Assembly (NCBI GenBank): GCA_009767595.1
Contig: VSDK01016660.1
Coordinates: forward strand, 94,639 to 158,638
Reading direction: 5' to 3'
From: Symbiodinium kawagutii
Taxonomy: Eukaryota; Sar; Dinophyceae; Suessiales; Symbiodiniaceae
DNA: 64,000 bases
Positions within the stretch are counted from its first letter, which is position 1, and each line of letters opens with the position of its first letter. A program made the translations under genes and the position numbers. The notes below the pieces were generated by a model. It was not told the DNA's origin, made no database searches, and saw nothing but the letters and a program-made list of their open reading frames with translations. Shown here piece by piece: positions 1 through 11,621 of the stretch.

Positions 1-234
1 AGGAATGGCGATGGCACTCCCGCGAGCAGTTCGTGATCATTAATTAATGGTGATGTTATTATTGAATTTATTGGGTTTGAGAGACCATATCCATGTCCCC
101 GTGATTGATTAGACACGGACAATGTAACATTGTTCCATTTATGATCATTGGTCAACATATCTAACACATCCACACATATTCAAAATTCATGGTACGTCAA
201 TACCTGGATGTGAAATGATATTACCCCATGGCAG

Positions 235-325
235 TCCCTAACCTGGTTACTCTCAAAACTGCCAGTTTTCGTAGGTACACCGATATAAATGGTGGATTTT
301 CCACTTCCAGGTTGGTTTGCCATAG
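235..325. mobile_element. degenerate member of the 22-bp-TIR element family
   Basis: The stretch with CTAACCTGGTTACTC near 238 and GGTGGATTTTCCACTTCC near 292 resembles the arms and middle of the better preserved element at 22382-22490. The inverted repeats are eroded, so this is a weak assignment based on shared word order only. Confidence 0.35.
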
Positions 326-488
326 TGGACATGACTCACCTCTCCGGCAAACATCCCATGCATTGACGTACCCATTTTTCGCAGGGCCCCCCTGCATCCA
401 GGTGATTTTCCCAAGGCTTCTGTTGCAGGCAGGAGCCTAGGAGGTGGTGGCTGAGGGTAGCTACACTGAGTGAGAAACACCAGAACAA

Positions 489-609
489 AGATGGCTATGG
501 GTCAATATTAACCAAGCAATTTTATGGGGGATGACCAACCAATAATCAAGGAAAACACCGGTTAATGATAGGGGAACCAGGGGGACTAAGGGTTTTGACC
601 CACAGCCAG
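489..609 (+). mobile_element. MITE-like element, family 2 (GGCTATGGGTCAA arm)
   Basis: It starts with ATGGCTATGGGTCAATATTA and ends with TTTTGACCCACAGCCA, so the two ends are inverted repeats with one mismatch over 14 bases (TGGCTATGGGTCAA against TGGCTGTGGGTCAA). The interior (AACCAACCAATAATCAAGG, GGGGAACCAGGGGGACTAAG) is shared with copies at 19579, 32343 and 61806. At about 120 bp with no ORF it fits a non-autonomous inverted-repeat element. Confidence 0.7.
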
Positions 610-613
610 ATGA

Positions 614-650
614 TCATGGTGAAATATGGTGAAATATGGTGAAATATCAC
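614..650. repeat. short tandem repeat (GGTGAAATAT)x3
   Basis: GGTGAAATAT is repeated three times immediately after the family-2 element. Confidence 0.7.
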
Positions 651-676
651 CAGAAACAGTAATTCATTCCAGGCGA

Positions 677-757
677 CAGGTTCAAAAAATCCTGAGATTT
701 TTTAGCCGGCTACCCATCCAGGTTCAAAAAATCCTGAGATTTTTTGCCTACCCATCC
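677..757. repeat. 42-bp direct duplication containing a self-complementary core
   Basis: CAGGTTCAAAAAATCCTGAG occurs at about 677 and again at about 719, each followed by ATTTTTT and later by CTACCCATCC. Within each copy AAAAAATC and GATTTTTT form a small hairpin. Confidence 0.7.
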
Positions 758-2410
758 TGTTTCGAGGTTTCCATCTGGGGCATCGCAGCAAACCAGCGAG
801 TCATCTGCTGGGTGCCGATGCTGCTGTCGACTTGCAGGTGCGAGGCTCGCACTCAGAGGTGGTGCCCGGAAGCCCAGACAGCGCCCTGTTGGTCAGGTCG
901 ATCCATGCCAGAACCAAACAACAAAACACTCTCTGTAGAACAGGTACAACTATACAGGTACAACTTCAACCAAAATGATATCCAAATTTAAACTGTATCC
1001 AGAATTATAGCCAGATGAAGAGGTATCAGTCAATATGGATACTGTAATCAGTGAAGAGTAGTCTACCCCACCGAAAAATTGACCCTGCAAGATGGGGGTG
1101 GAAGCCACAAGCTGTTTTCGAGTGAGTTTCTGGGGCATTTCTCTCGTACATGCGATTTGCTGGTGATAACCCTACCGCTTTTGTTACGGTCATGTTTGGT
1201 CATGAACTAGGATCACATCCCTATTGACAGCTACATGCCATTTGGTTTGTTTATTCTTAGCCAACCATATCAACCAACCGTTACCAAAATGATCATCTCC
1301 CTATCATGGTCGGTTGCAACCCAACCATAATATTGATCACAGCTGCTCATTCGCTCCTGAACATCAAGGTGCGGCATGCGTGCAAGAGGCTCCTTGAATG
1401 AGAAGGTCCGGGCTGCCAAATTGTTCCTGTGCACATACCTCTTTCATTGGCTACATGAAGGTTGTTCGGACAGAATCGATTCACATGTCAGTGCCTTGAT
1501 ATGTCAAATTGTTGAGTTTAAAATTTAAAGCACTTACATATGTGGCATACTTACATACAGTTGTGCTTATATTTGCATTTGCTTTTACATTTGCATTTGC
1601 TAGACTATACATTCACATGCACCTTTACACATACATTGGATTACAGGCACACAGACGTGCCTACATCATACAACCTCACACACACAGAACAAATGGTATG
1701 TGCATTGCAACACATCATGCATTCTAGGTGTACTATAAGTGTGGGACTGATTTCGTCGATTTACATGCGACACCCTTAAAGTGTCTAATGACTCATCATT
1801 TGGTCAATAAATTGCCAACAGGTCGCAATGTTTGAAGCTTTTGCATGCCTTCATTATTACAACTTAGATTGTCATTAAGAATCAGAAGATCATGGCTTTG
1901 AAGGCCCAACAACGGGGTGAACACTGTGAAATCGACACCTCTGCAAGTCAATGCCAGTAGAGTTTTCTGCACCTGGTTTCGAAGTCTGGCCGGATGATCA
2001 TTCAAAGACCACGGGAGTTGGTTTTGCCTTGTTTAGGGCGCCTTTGAGTTTTGCCTGCTGAATTTGTGTGTAATTGTTTAAGGTGCTGAGCATCCACATC
2101 GGTTGGTTGGAGATAGGTGCTTTGCGCACGGGTATTTATGTAGTATCGTAAGTCTAACGTGTACAGGTGTTGTCGTGGCAACTTGAGTGTTTCAAGATGC
2201 TGCAATGCTGGACGTGTCTTGCCCTCATTTAATAGCAGACTCAAATTCGTCCACTCTAGATTCTGATGGAGCAGCAAGGTAGTATTTCCATGACTGGGCG
2301 CTACTCGTTGACTTTGCAACCTTGAACATTTCTTGTCTGGTTTACATCCCTTATGATTGTGGAAACACTTTGACATATGGGAAACTTGGATGCGCATCTC
2401 CACCTAGCTC
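758..2410. other. no recognisable gene
   Basis: About 1.65 kb without a feature I can support. Open frames here are short and occur on both strands without recognisable protein motifs. Some CACATAC-type low-complexity sequence lies near 1550-1690. Confidence 0.5.
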
Positions 2411-2975
2411 GTGACACTGCGTCAAGCAGGGCTTGCTTCACCCTACTTCGCCCAGTTTATGGGTGACCTTTCGACTCCTTTCGCCAGGAAGACGGGCCGG
2501 TTCCGGAACGCTCAGGCCCCGTCGGGATGGGGATACTCAACGGTGCGTTGCTGGCGTCGGCAGTGCTCAGTTCAGCCCCCATGGATGGGGAGGCTGTGGC
2601 CATGGTTGCTCAGGATTCGCCGATCCAGCGATGCCCTGCGCACTGGGGTGCATTCGTAGTCAAATCACCGCAGGACTTGCGAATTGGTCAGGTTTTAATT
2701 CGGTTTTTCGAACGATTTGCAAGATCTTGCACCAAAGGCTTCAGAATTGGAACAAGACTCGCCGAGATTTCCTGGCACGGCTTCTTCCGAGCCGGACTTC
2801 GCTTGATTGTTTGGGTGGAACATGGTCGAAGCTGAAGTGTGGCTAGCGCACCACGATGACCTTTAAGTACCAGGTTAGGATCACACACCAAGTGATGGAA
2901 AAAATGTGAATCTCTGCATAGTGACCTTGCCTGGGGTATCATTTTTGGGAGTTCAATATCGATTGAAACAAAGCA

Positions 2976-3090
2976 CTAGTGGTATAGTGTCCCTCTTAAA
3001 ATCGGGACCCCCAAGAAATAGATGTTTTTCTCAATTAACAATGAGTACAAAAGAGGATGATTTCGGGGTACTAGTGCTAGTTTGAAAAAA
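2976..3090. mobile_element. degenerate MITE-like element, family 1
   Basis: GTGGTATAGTGTCCCTCTTAAAATCGGGACCCCC and the later GATGATTTCGGGGTACTAGTG recall the left arm and right half of family 1, but both arms are damaged. Confidence 0.3.
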
Positions 3091-3420
3091 AAAACCAGTT
3101 GAGTGAAGTCAATGGTTCATACCAGGCCAAGAAGGAAGCAGCAGCGCAGGCCACGTGCCGTGGACCACCTCTGCAGAAGAGGCCAGCGACTGCCTCAGTG
3201 GATCAGGCGTGAGCAGCCCGAGCTGATCGTTGACTGGTCGAGCCAGCTGTTCCTCCCAGCAGTTTGATGGCAGCCATCCATTTCTCAGGAAACCAATGGT
3301 GGTGAACCAAGGGATCTACCGTTGAATAGCCTATACGTATCATCTTTTTTGTCAATCTAAATGCAGTCGAAAGCGTCAGCCGGACTGCACGTCAGCAGTG
3401 TTCTGAGTATCATTTAATTA

Positions 3421-3512
3421 TGGGCTTTTCTCAACATAGGGAACCCCCTAGTTATCATCCGTGAAGGATCATTTGAGTAATAAACCAACCATAACTTTGA
3501 GGTCCCCAAGTC
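3421..3512. mobile_element. MITE-like element, family 1
   Basis: It contains CTTTTCTCAACATAGGGAAC, AATAAACCAACCATAACTTT and GAGGTCCCC, matching the left arm, the TAATAAACCA core and the start of the right arm of the family. The terminal right arm is missing. Confidence 0.5.
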
Positions 3513-4133
3513 CTGGCGGTCGGTCAAAACCACCGGTGGCTTCGCAGGATCTTCCAGCGCCGCTGCTGACACACGGGTGCCGGGCTGGGGGGGGTGGTGC
3601 CAGCTGTCATCGCTGAGAGACCCACTTGCTCCACCCTCGCAGCCTAGCTTGTCTTAACACATTTGCATCATTTTCGCAGGCATTTGCGTGAGAACAGTCA
3701 CTTGTGAAGCACCTGAACTCACCTGCAAAGTTGGCCTGCAGAGTTCAGCCCACCAGAAGTCAAGATCAAGCTATGACTGGTTGAGCCTGAGAACGCAGAA
3801 CAAAAAAGAAACTACAATTTGTAGTTTATTGCATGTTCATGCTTGACCTGTTTTATTTCAAGTCGATGTCCACGACTGTAGGCATCCCCTTTGTCATCTT
3901 TGTATCTGCCATCCACAAACTGTGAACCTTTGAATTCTTGGTATTGATACTACACCCTGTCTTTCACCATTTCTGAGAAGTAAACAAGCAACATGAACCA
4001 CTAATTGAATCTAGTTGAATCACAGCCCCCTGATGGCCACAGTTGTGACTTTGATCCTGGCTCACGCAGCAAGGATGAGACCAACATCGACTGGTCCCCG
4101 TCACTTGGTAGCAGGAAAGTGCATGGCTTCTGA

Positions 4134-4239
4134 ATATGGGGTTCTTAAGAAAGGGAACCCTCCAAAATGTTTGGTTTATTATTGCAACTGACTAATATTG
4201 GATGATTTAGGTGTCCCTATTTTGAAAAACACCCATATG
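4134..4239. mobile_element. MITE-like element, family 1
   Basis: ATATGGGGTTCTTAAGAAAG on the left and CCCTATTTTGAAAAACACCC followed by ATATG on the right form imperfect inverted arms around the core TTTGGTTTATTATTGCAA and TATTGGATGATTTAGG. The organisation matches other family-1 copies. Confidence 0.65.
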
Positions 4240-5828
4240 AGGATGTGAACGGATTCTCAAGGAATTGTTGGACCAACAAATCCATCAAATCTAAATATCA
4301 GCTATGGTGAAGGTGATGCGTCACAGTTTGACGGAGGTCCCGAGGCGTACATGTCATGCATTTGTATCCGCACATATATAGATTACATAATAGTGTGCAC
4401 ATGAGAATTTAGGGTTATGACTCACGCGAATAAGCCATCCCCAAGATGATCATTTTAGAGAGAAACCACTTGTTTTAAAGGTCGCACCATTTGTGGATAC
4501 GCAGTGTAGTGGAAGCAATGAAAATGCTCATGATGTTTGTCACCAGCCTGTCCAATTTTTGATCACCTTGGCATCAAGGTGGGTCCTTCGAATTCCACCC
4601 GAAGAGGCGGTGTTGGGCTTGATCCATTTCCGGAGTCCATCTTGATTACTGTGCATAAACCGGTCTGATCTAACAAAAGTAGGATGACACTTTACCCTGA
4701 TGTACCAAAGTGCGCGCCCGAAATCAAAGAGCAAAAGGTTGAATTTGGAAGATGCATCTGCTGGTACTGTGAGGCTAGTGGACGTGGTTTCAGAATACAA
4801 TGCCGATGGACAACTGCCAGTCCTCTTGTAGATGCATGCAATACATAGAATTACAATGTAACACGTCGAGAGTCTTGCTTGGTCCCCCGGTGCCTGCAAG
4901 AAAGACACTTCAAAGAAAATAGTTTCAACGCCATGGGATTGCTCCTGTGTTTGTATCTGGGAATGCCCAAGGATGAACGAAGGTCGGACCAAAAACTGCG
5001 TCCGCGCTGGCCACAATATCCATAGTCCCTTGATGAAATTGGCTCTCGTACACCCACGAACGACACTCATGAAACCGTGAGAACCATGCTGAAACATTTG
5101 GCAAGATCATCAGTTATGCGCTTGTCCAAATCAATGTTGTGCCCGCAAGTTGCTGTTGACGTTTCCAGCTCTCGATCATGGCTTTCCCCTATTATCAACC
5201 ATTAAGCAGCTAGTCAACCGTGGGTTTCTCTATCTAAACCAGCTATGAACAGCCGGATGGTGCGAAGGTAGGTATGGCGAACCCCGGATCAGCCACCGGC
5301 CCTGAAGGTTGAAGAGGACCGACCCAAGTCTGGTAGCCTAAGGTGATAGGTGTGCGCAGGGTGTGTGGTGATCCCCCAAGGAGTCCCCAGCCATGGCGGG
5401 TCGAAACCCATGCTAGCAATGAATCAACAGAAATAGGCACAGTAGGTACATGTAGGTACCTTTGTTGGCAGATGATCACCCGGTGGTTTGGGGATAGTAG
5501 CCGGCAAAGATTGCTGACCTTCTTTTGAGTTTAGGAGCACATTTTGGTGGCCCTTGTAATTTTGATACCCTTTGACATCCAGAAGCGGGGGCGCCCTCAT
5601 GAAGCTTCCAAACAACCCAAGAATTACTGTATCATTTCCAGTCGTGGAAACTTTGTGCCTGTACTTGTGCTGACTCATGGTTCTGCCTGCGACTCAGTCA
5701 GATCTGTTTGTTGAACTGAATTCACCTGTCATTTGACAATTGATTTTCCCCGTCAAATTGTTTCAGAGGTCTTCGTCATCATGGCCGCATTCCTTTTGTC
5801 TTGGACAAACCAGGGGGACCACAAATCA

Positions 5829-5940
5829 TCCACTCAACATCAACCACTTAAACAACCATCCACTCAAATCAACCACTTAAACCATCCACTCAACATCAAC
5901 CACTAAAACCATCCATTCAACATCAACCACTTCAATCACC
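5829..5940. repeat. minisatellite of CATCCACTCAACATCAACCACTTAA type
   Basis: Imperfect units built from ATCCACTCAACATCAACCAC and TTAAACCATCCACTC are repeated about four to five times. Confidence 0.8.
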
Positions 5941-5983
5941 TTGAGAACTGCTATCAAATACCATGACAGCGCCATGAACCACC

Positions 5984-6105
5984 GATGCTCTTGCGCGATT
6001 CGCCTCCCAGGGGCTGTCCGAGGGGGAGTCCTCGTCGTGCTCCAAAGTGCGGGAAGGGTCCCAGAGCTCGGGCACCAAGCTGGGGCGGGCTGCGGGAGAT
6101 TGGAT
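5984..6105 (+). CDS. exon-like GC-rich island, function unknown
   Basis: One frame of this GC-rich island (gat gct ctt gcg ...) reads DALARFASQGLSEGE and continues SSSCSKVREGSQSSG into TKLGRAAGD without a stop. Its GC content and hydrophilic, Ser-rich protein contrast with the AT-rich flanks. It lies upstream of the WD40 gene on the same strand and could be an N-terminal exon of it or part of another gene. I recognise no domain and the splice sites are not established. Confidence 0.3.
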
Positions 6106-6857
6106 GATTCGTGGTGGATGGTTTTTGGATGGTTGGTGCTGGATGGTTATTGGTGGTTGATGGGATTTATTTGTTTGTACTTGATTTGTATGTATTAGTG
6201 TATATATGATTTGAATTTGATTTTATAAAGGATTCTTATGCGTGACTGAATGGTTGACCTTAGATGTGTGCGTGACCGAATGCTTTCAATGTGGTGGAAA
6301 AAAGGGCGTTGATGAATGGATCATCATCAGTTGATAAGGTGAATGAATTCTGTCACCGGTGGTGTCCAGCTGATGAATTGGGCCCCGAAGCTGCGTAGTG
6401 GCAGTACTTAGGTCAATAGCATATCCATTGGTGACCACTATCAGCCGTGGAGATCCATAGCCATGGTGGTACCCCTCGGCCCATAATCAAAGTTTGTCAT
6501 TTTAATCTGGAAGCCAACCAGCTATGGGCTACACCATGGCCATGGGCAACCCCAAGGCCATCAACATTGTATGTCACCGATCCCCATGAGAAGGCCACAG
6601 GTAACCTGGTAGTACTTGAGGTTAGCCACAATTAGCCATAGTCGCAATGGAAACTACAAAGTGATAAACTAAAGTGGAGTCAAGATCATGAACCATCAAC
6701 CGTTGTTGCCAGCGATGACAATCATTTCAGACTCTTTGGTATCCAAGAGTGGTGACTTCAGTGCTTTCTTGCTAGTTTTTTGCGGTGTTAATGTGTTCAG
6801 GTCTTAAATCCTCCTCGATCTGTTGGGATAGCCGGACCCAAAACACAGCTTTGTCGC

Positions 6858-6892
6858 TGTGTGTGTGTATGTGTGTATGTGTGTGTTTGTGA
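6858..6892. repeat. (GT)n microsatellite
   Basis: Alternating GTGTGTGTATGTGTGTATGT sequence. Confidence 0.8.
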
Positions 6893-7519
6893 CATAACCT
6901 TCTGAGAGAAAAAACATAACTGCGAAGAACCTGCACGACACGATCATCGCCCGATGTTTGCCCTAAACTTTGGCCCTTGGGTCACGTTTGGCATCGCAAC
7001 TTGGCATCGTTTGGCTCCAGTTCTTAGTTCGTTTGACGGTTCCTTACTGTTGGACGGCGGAGCTTCGGTGAGAGACATGGCGGGTGGATATACCTCGGCG
7101 ATGGCTATCGAAGCCCCTGAGGACGGGTTCGGTGCGTCACAACGGTTGTTCCACCTATTCGAAGCATGGTGCAGCATCGTATAATAGCCCCTATATTATA
7201 GTCCAATAAATCGCCACCATTTCACTCTCCTTTTGTTGGTTCTTACCGCACTTGTTGTGGTATCCCTTCCAAAAAACAAGGTGGGGCCGGAGAATCCAAA
7301 AGCAAAACGGTGGAAGTAATACCAGAACATGTACTTATCCACAAATAAACAATGCCATACACACATTTAAAGCGAGAAACCAATGACTCATATCTAGTCA
7401 ATCTCAATTCTTAAGAGACTTTCTCGTTGCTCAGAAACAATTTTGTTCGATTCAGCTCAAATTGATCAAAGCAAAGCTGCGGCTGCAATTTTTGCCTTGC
7501 TGTATGTGCTCCGCCCTTC

Positions 7520-8095
7520 GGGCACACCAATTTCACCCCACTTTGAGCCCAACATAGGCTCAAATAGGCCCAACGTGACGTGTGCATCAACCACCGCGCG
7601 CTAGACCACCTGATGCGCACGTTGGGGACTCCAATCCGGACCCATTGTACCACCTACTTCACCCCCACTTATACGCCAATAAGGCCCAATAAGCCCAACA
7701 AGGGCCCAACAGAACCGGATCCGAAGAGGGCCCAAGTTGCAGTTTGGGCCCAATGCTCCACCCATTTCACCCCACTTTGAGCCCGACATAAGCTGAAATA
7801 GGCCCAACGTGACGTGTGCATCAACCGCCGCGTGCTAGACCACCTGATCCGCACGTTCGAGGCTCAAATCCGGGCCCGCTGTACGACCTACTTCACCCCC
7901 ACTTAGATGCCAATAACGCCCAAGTTGCAGTTTGGGCCCATTGTTCCACCAACTTCACCCCACTGTGGGCCCAATATGCCCAATATAACCCTAAATAGCC
8001 CAACATGACGCGCGCATCACGCACCATGTGCTCGACCACCAGATGAGCACGTTTCATGTTCTGATCCGCGCCCAATGTACCACCCTGTAACCGTT
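7520..8095. repeat. about three tandem copies of a roughly 200-233 bp GC-rich unit
   Basis: CCCAACGTGACGTGTGCATC begins at about 7570 and recurs at about 7803; a diverged copy (CCCAACATGACGCGCGCATC) lies near 8001. Each is followed by GCTAGACCACCTGAT or a variant, then a CACGTT-type word. Between them are repeated phrases such as TTTGGGCCCAATG and TTCACCCCACTTTGAGCCC. No protein or RNA gene is recognisable. Confidence 0.75.
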
Positions 8096-9020
8096 GGCAA
8101 CTAACTGCGAGCCCCCGCTCGCGGTCGCTTGCCGCCACCAACCTCTTCCACCCCCCCTCGCGCACCTACACGCCGTTCCCCATCTTCCGGTAACCGTTCG
8201 CAACTAACTGCGCGCCCCTGCTCGCGGTCGCTCGCCGCCACCAACCTCTCCCCCCTCCCTCGCGCACCCGACACCGTTCCCCATCTTCCGGTAACCGTTC
8301 GCAACTAACTGCGCGCCCCTGCTCGCGGTCGCTCGCCGCCACCAACCTCTCCCCCCTCCCTCGCGCACCCGACACCGTTCCCCATCTTCCGGTAACCGTT
8401 CGCAACTAACTGCGCGCCCCTGCTCGCGGTCGCTCGCCGCCACCAACCTCTCCCCCCTCCCTCGCGCACCCGACACCGTTCCCCATCTTCCGGTAACCGT
8501 TCGCAACTAACTGCGAGCCCCCGCTCGCGGTCGCTTGCCGCCACCAACCTCTTCCACCCCCCCTCGCGCACCTACACGCCGTTCCCCATCTTCCGGTAAC
8601 CGTTCGCAACTAACTGCGAGCCCCCGCTCCCCGCCCCCCCCCGCCCCAACCTCTCCCAACACCCCTCGGGCGCCATTCACAGCATTCCCCATCTTCCGGT
8701 AACCGGTCGCAACTAACTGCGAGCCCCCACCTGCCTCTCCCACCCCCTCTTGCGCACCTAGACGCCCTTCCCCATCTTTCGGGTAACCGTTCGCCGCCAC
8801 CAACCTCTCCCAACACCCCTCGGGCGCCATTCACAGCATTCCCCATCTTCCGGTAACCGTTCGCAACTAACTGCGAGCCCCCGCTCGCGGGCGCTTGTCG
8901 CCACCAACCTCTTCAACCCCCCCTCGGGCGCCATTCACAGCATTCCCCATCTTCCGGTAACCGTTCGCAACTAACTGCGAGCCCCCGCTCGCGGTCCCTC
9001 ACCGCCACCAACCTCTCCCA
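8095..9020. repeat. 101-bp GC-rich satellite array
   Basis: The unit starts CGGTAACCGTTCGCAACTAA, runs through CTGCTCGCGGTCGCTCGCCG and ends CGTTCCCCATCTTC. Copies follow each other at exactly 101 bp near 8192, 8293, 8394 and 8495. Outer copies diverge and carry indels (for example the GGGCGCCATTCACAGCATTC variant near 8669, 8825 and 8927). Because 101 is not a multiple of three, open frames through it are by-products of low stop-codon density. Confidence 0.9.
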
Positions 9021-9039
9021 CCCCTTCCCGCGCACCTAC

Positions 9040-9445
9040 ACAGCGTTCCCTTTCCTTCCCGTCCTCTTCCCTTCCTTCCCCCCCATGTCCTTTCCCTTCC
9101 TTTCCTTTCCCTTCCTTTCCTGTCCCTTCCTTTCCTTTCCCTTCCTTCCCTTCCCTTCCCTTTCCTCCCATCCCCTTCCCTTCCCTTTCCCTTTTCCTTT
9201 CCTTTCCTTTCCCTTTCCCTTTCCATTTCCCTTCCCCTCTCCCTTCCCTTCCCTTTCCCTTCCCTTTCCCTTCCCTTCCCTTCCTTTCCTTTCCTTTCCT
9301 TTCCTTTCCTTTCCTTTCCTTTCCTTTCCTTTCCTTTCCTTTCCTTTCCTTTCCTTTCCTTTCCTTTCCTTTCCCCTCCACCTCCTTCCCTTCCCTTTCC
9401 CTTTCCGTTCCCTTCCCTTCCCTTTCCTTCCCTTCCCGTCGACCT
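9040..9445. repeat. pure pyrimidine tract (TTTCC)n
   Basis: About 400 bp almost entirely of C and T on the + strand. The middle (9277-9375) is a near-perfect CTTTC pentamer array, and the flanks mix CCCTTCC and CCCTTTCC. Long open frames on either strand here are artefacts of composition. Confidence 0.95.
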
Positions 9446-10234
9446 TGGCGGCGGCAGTCGCGAAAGCAAACTAAACGAGAACCCATTGCATCGAAGATGC
9501 TTTTGGGAAAAGAGGGATGTCGGACTGCAAAGTCGGTAGAGTCGGTGTGTTTTTCTTGATCGACTTGATCAACAAGGCTAAACGAGACTGGACTAGACAT
9601 GTAACATTGGCTGGTCCTACCAGACGAAACCGAACCCATTTGTCGCAGCAGATGCCTTCGGGTGGTTGTTCGCAAATGATTAAGTAGTGAAACCAGACTT
9701 GAAGTATGGTCCTGATCCTGTTGTTCTTCTTGCTGTAAGCAGGCCCTGGGATTTTGCTGTTTGGTGCACATAAATAATAGGATCTATTCAGGATGAGGAA
9801 GGTGAAGTGTAAGAATATAGAGACAGGATGATGAGCCGGATTGGCCATGATTTTTATCGTCAAATATTAGCTGGACAGTATGATAGACCCAAATAGAACC
9901 TACCATGATTTTCATCTTCAATTAGTAGGAATCCACCATGATTAAGGAGGGAACCTACCATTAGTTTGGCGGTTTGGCCTGCGCAGATCTTGCAGCTTCC
10001 CTCCTGCCGTAGGAAGTCACAAGCTTCGGGACGGGAACCAAGCGCATCAGGCGTGCTCGGTTTCATGAGGGGCTGACCGTGGCAGGTGATGATCCCAGGA
10101 ACAACCGGGCCTCAGATTCCCTAGTCTTGGCAACGAGAGGTTGCCTAAAGCAAGCAACGATAGGGGAAAATCCTAGTGAAATGATTGGAGGTGGCTAAGA
10201 ATCATCTTGATTGATTCTTCTGAGGTGTTCGCTT

Positions 10235-10320
10235 CCAGATCTATCTATCTATTTATCTATCGATTTCCCCATCTATTTATATAAGATATTTGATCATCTA
10301 TTCATCTATGTCAATATCTG
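10235..10320. repeat. (ATCT)n low-complexity tract
   Basis: Imperfect ATCTATCTATCTATTTATCT sequence. Confidence 0.75.
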
Positions 10321-10751
10321 TAAATAAAAGGTACATATGCACACCGCTGGGATTTCAACGATCACCCTGTGAAAATTCCTATCCCCCCTATCCGCGCTTT
10401 TGCCCGCGCGATGCGATGCCACTCCTGTGGAGGATCCTTTGATCAGCTCTATTTGAGGAGTATCACTGACCAGGGGATTGGCAGCTACACCTGCAGATTT
10501 TTCATTGATATACCAGTGGACTATCAGTGGACCCAAATGGTTGACCAAGCAAATTGCTATAAAGAGGACGTCGGCAGGCGTATGGTATGACCTGAATGTG
10601 TCTTAAATAACTTACTGTACTACTAGCCTGGGATTCCATCATATTAAAATAACGGTTGATCCTTTTTGGTACGTAAAATCCCTTAGTGAACCAATGATTG
10701 TTGCGGTTCAAACCATGAAAATCCTCACCACGGCTGCCATGGCTTCACTAG

Positions 10752-10826
10752 GTCCAAGTACACCGTGAACCCGGGCTACACTCCTGTGGCGGATTGCTTC
10801 TGCGTGCGCTTCTCCCCGGATGACCA
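10752..10826 (+). CDS. WD40 gene exon: first recognisable blade, start
   Basis: After acceptor CACTAG the frame reads SKYTVNPGYTPVADCFCVRF then SPDD. The donor is GT (GTGCCT). Joining to 11190 restores FSPDDQYLATS in frame. An earlier exon must exist, because this one starts inside a codon. Confidence 0.75.
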
Positions 10827-11572
10827 GTGCCTTGACCGATCGAAGTGCTGGTGATTTTGAGGTGATCATCCATGCGGAAGTGCCTGTCTCAGCCTGTGTC
10901 TATCGCCAGTTTCTCCAGGATTGCCTTTCTCACTTTTCAGAACAAACTGAGACCAATATCCTGAAAATCCTGAGACCTGGGTGGTTCGAAAAGCGAAATT
11001 GAACAGCTTTCAATTGGGAAGTCTTTTCAACGCCATCCAATTAGCTGTTGGGCCATGGCATTCGTCCACGTTTGAGGGGGGCAGTACGAATCTCACTGCT
11101 GTCCTGAAACGGCCATTGTCTTGGTCCCCCACTTTCATGCATGCATTGAAGCAGAGCCTCATCCCAATGCTTCGCATTGCATTCCCGAGGTACTTGGCCA
11201 CGTCCTTTGCAAATGGCGCCATTCACGTCTACAGTACTGATACAGGCAGAGTTGTCGCTGTTCTGGGTCAGGGGAGAATGTCGCCGAGGATGACAAGTGA
11301 GAATGGTTCATGGCCAGAACATGTGAAGAGCACAGTTGCTCCTTAGCGTATCTTGGAGCATCGCGTGAGTAGATGTGTCTCCATTGCCGCTGCTCCGTAC
11401 GTATATTATTGGGCACTCCATGAAAGCACGGTTGCATTGGGAGGATGGCCATCTTCACCTTGGTCGGCATGAATGGTTGCGTGGAATTTAGGGGTTGTTG
11501 ATGATCGCTGCGGCATATGTCATGATGGAAGGGTTTGTGTTGGTGTTGTTGTTGTTGTTGTTGTTGTTGTGG

Positions 11573-11621
<49 letters not shown>

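Noticed and set aside
2411..2846. GC-rich patch with overlapping + frames (GILNGALLASAVLSSAPMDG)
   Set aside because: Three competing frames, no domain, and no clear acceptor or donor sites that would choose one.
4540..5097. 185-codon reverse-strand frame
   Set aside because: No motif, biased toward residues expected from AT/GC-balanced random DNA, and overlapped by other frames of similar quality.
6954..7184. GC-rich patch open on both strands (FDGSLLLDGGASVRDMAGG on +)
   Set aside because: No splice-like borders or recognisable motif and equal openness of both strands; not enough to call an exon.
7850..7890. tRNA-like B-box (GTTCGAGGCTCAAATCC)
   Set aside because: No matching A-box, acceptor stem or anticodon arm around it; it lies in a tandem GC-rich repeat.
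8101..8846. Several overlapping reverse-strand frames with repeated GERLVAASDRE-type protein
   Set aside because: They are readings of the 101-bp satellite, whose period is not a multiple of three; every frame repeats and none has independent support.
8101..9005. Possible CRISPR-like array
   Set aside because: The whole 101-bp unit is repeated with no unique spacers, and the sequence is eukaryotic.
8971..9771. 266-codon reverse-strand frame rich in Lys/Glu/Arg/Gly
   Set aside because: Most of it is the homopurine complement of the TTTCC tract; low complexity, no coding signature.
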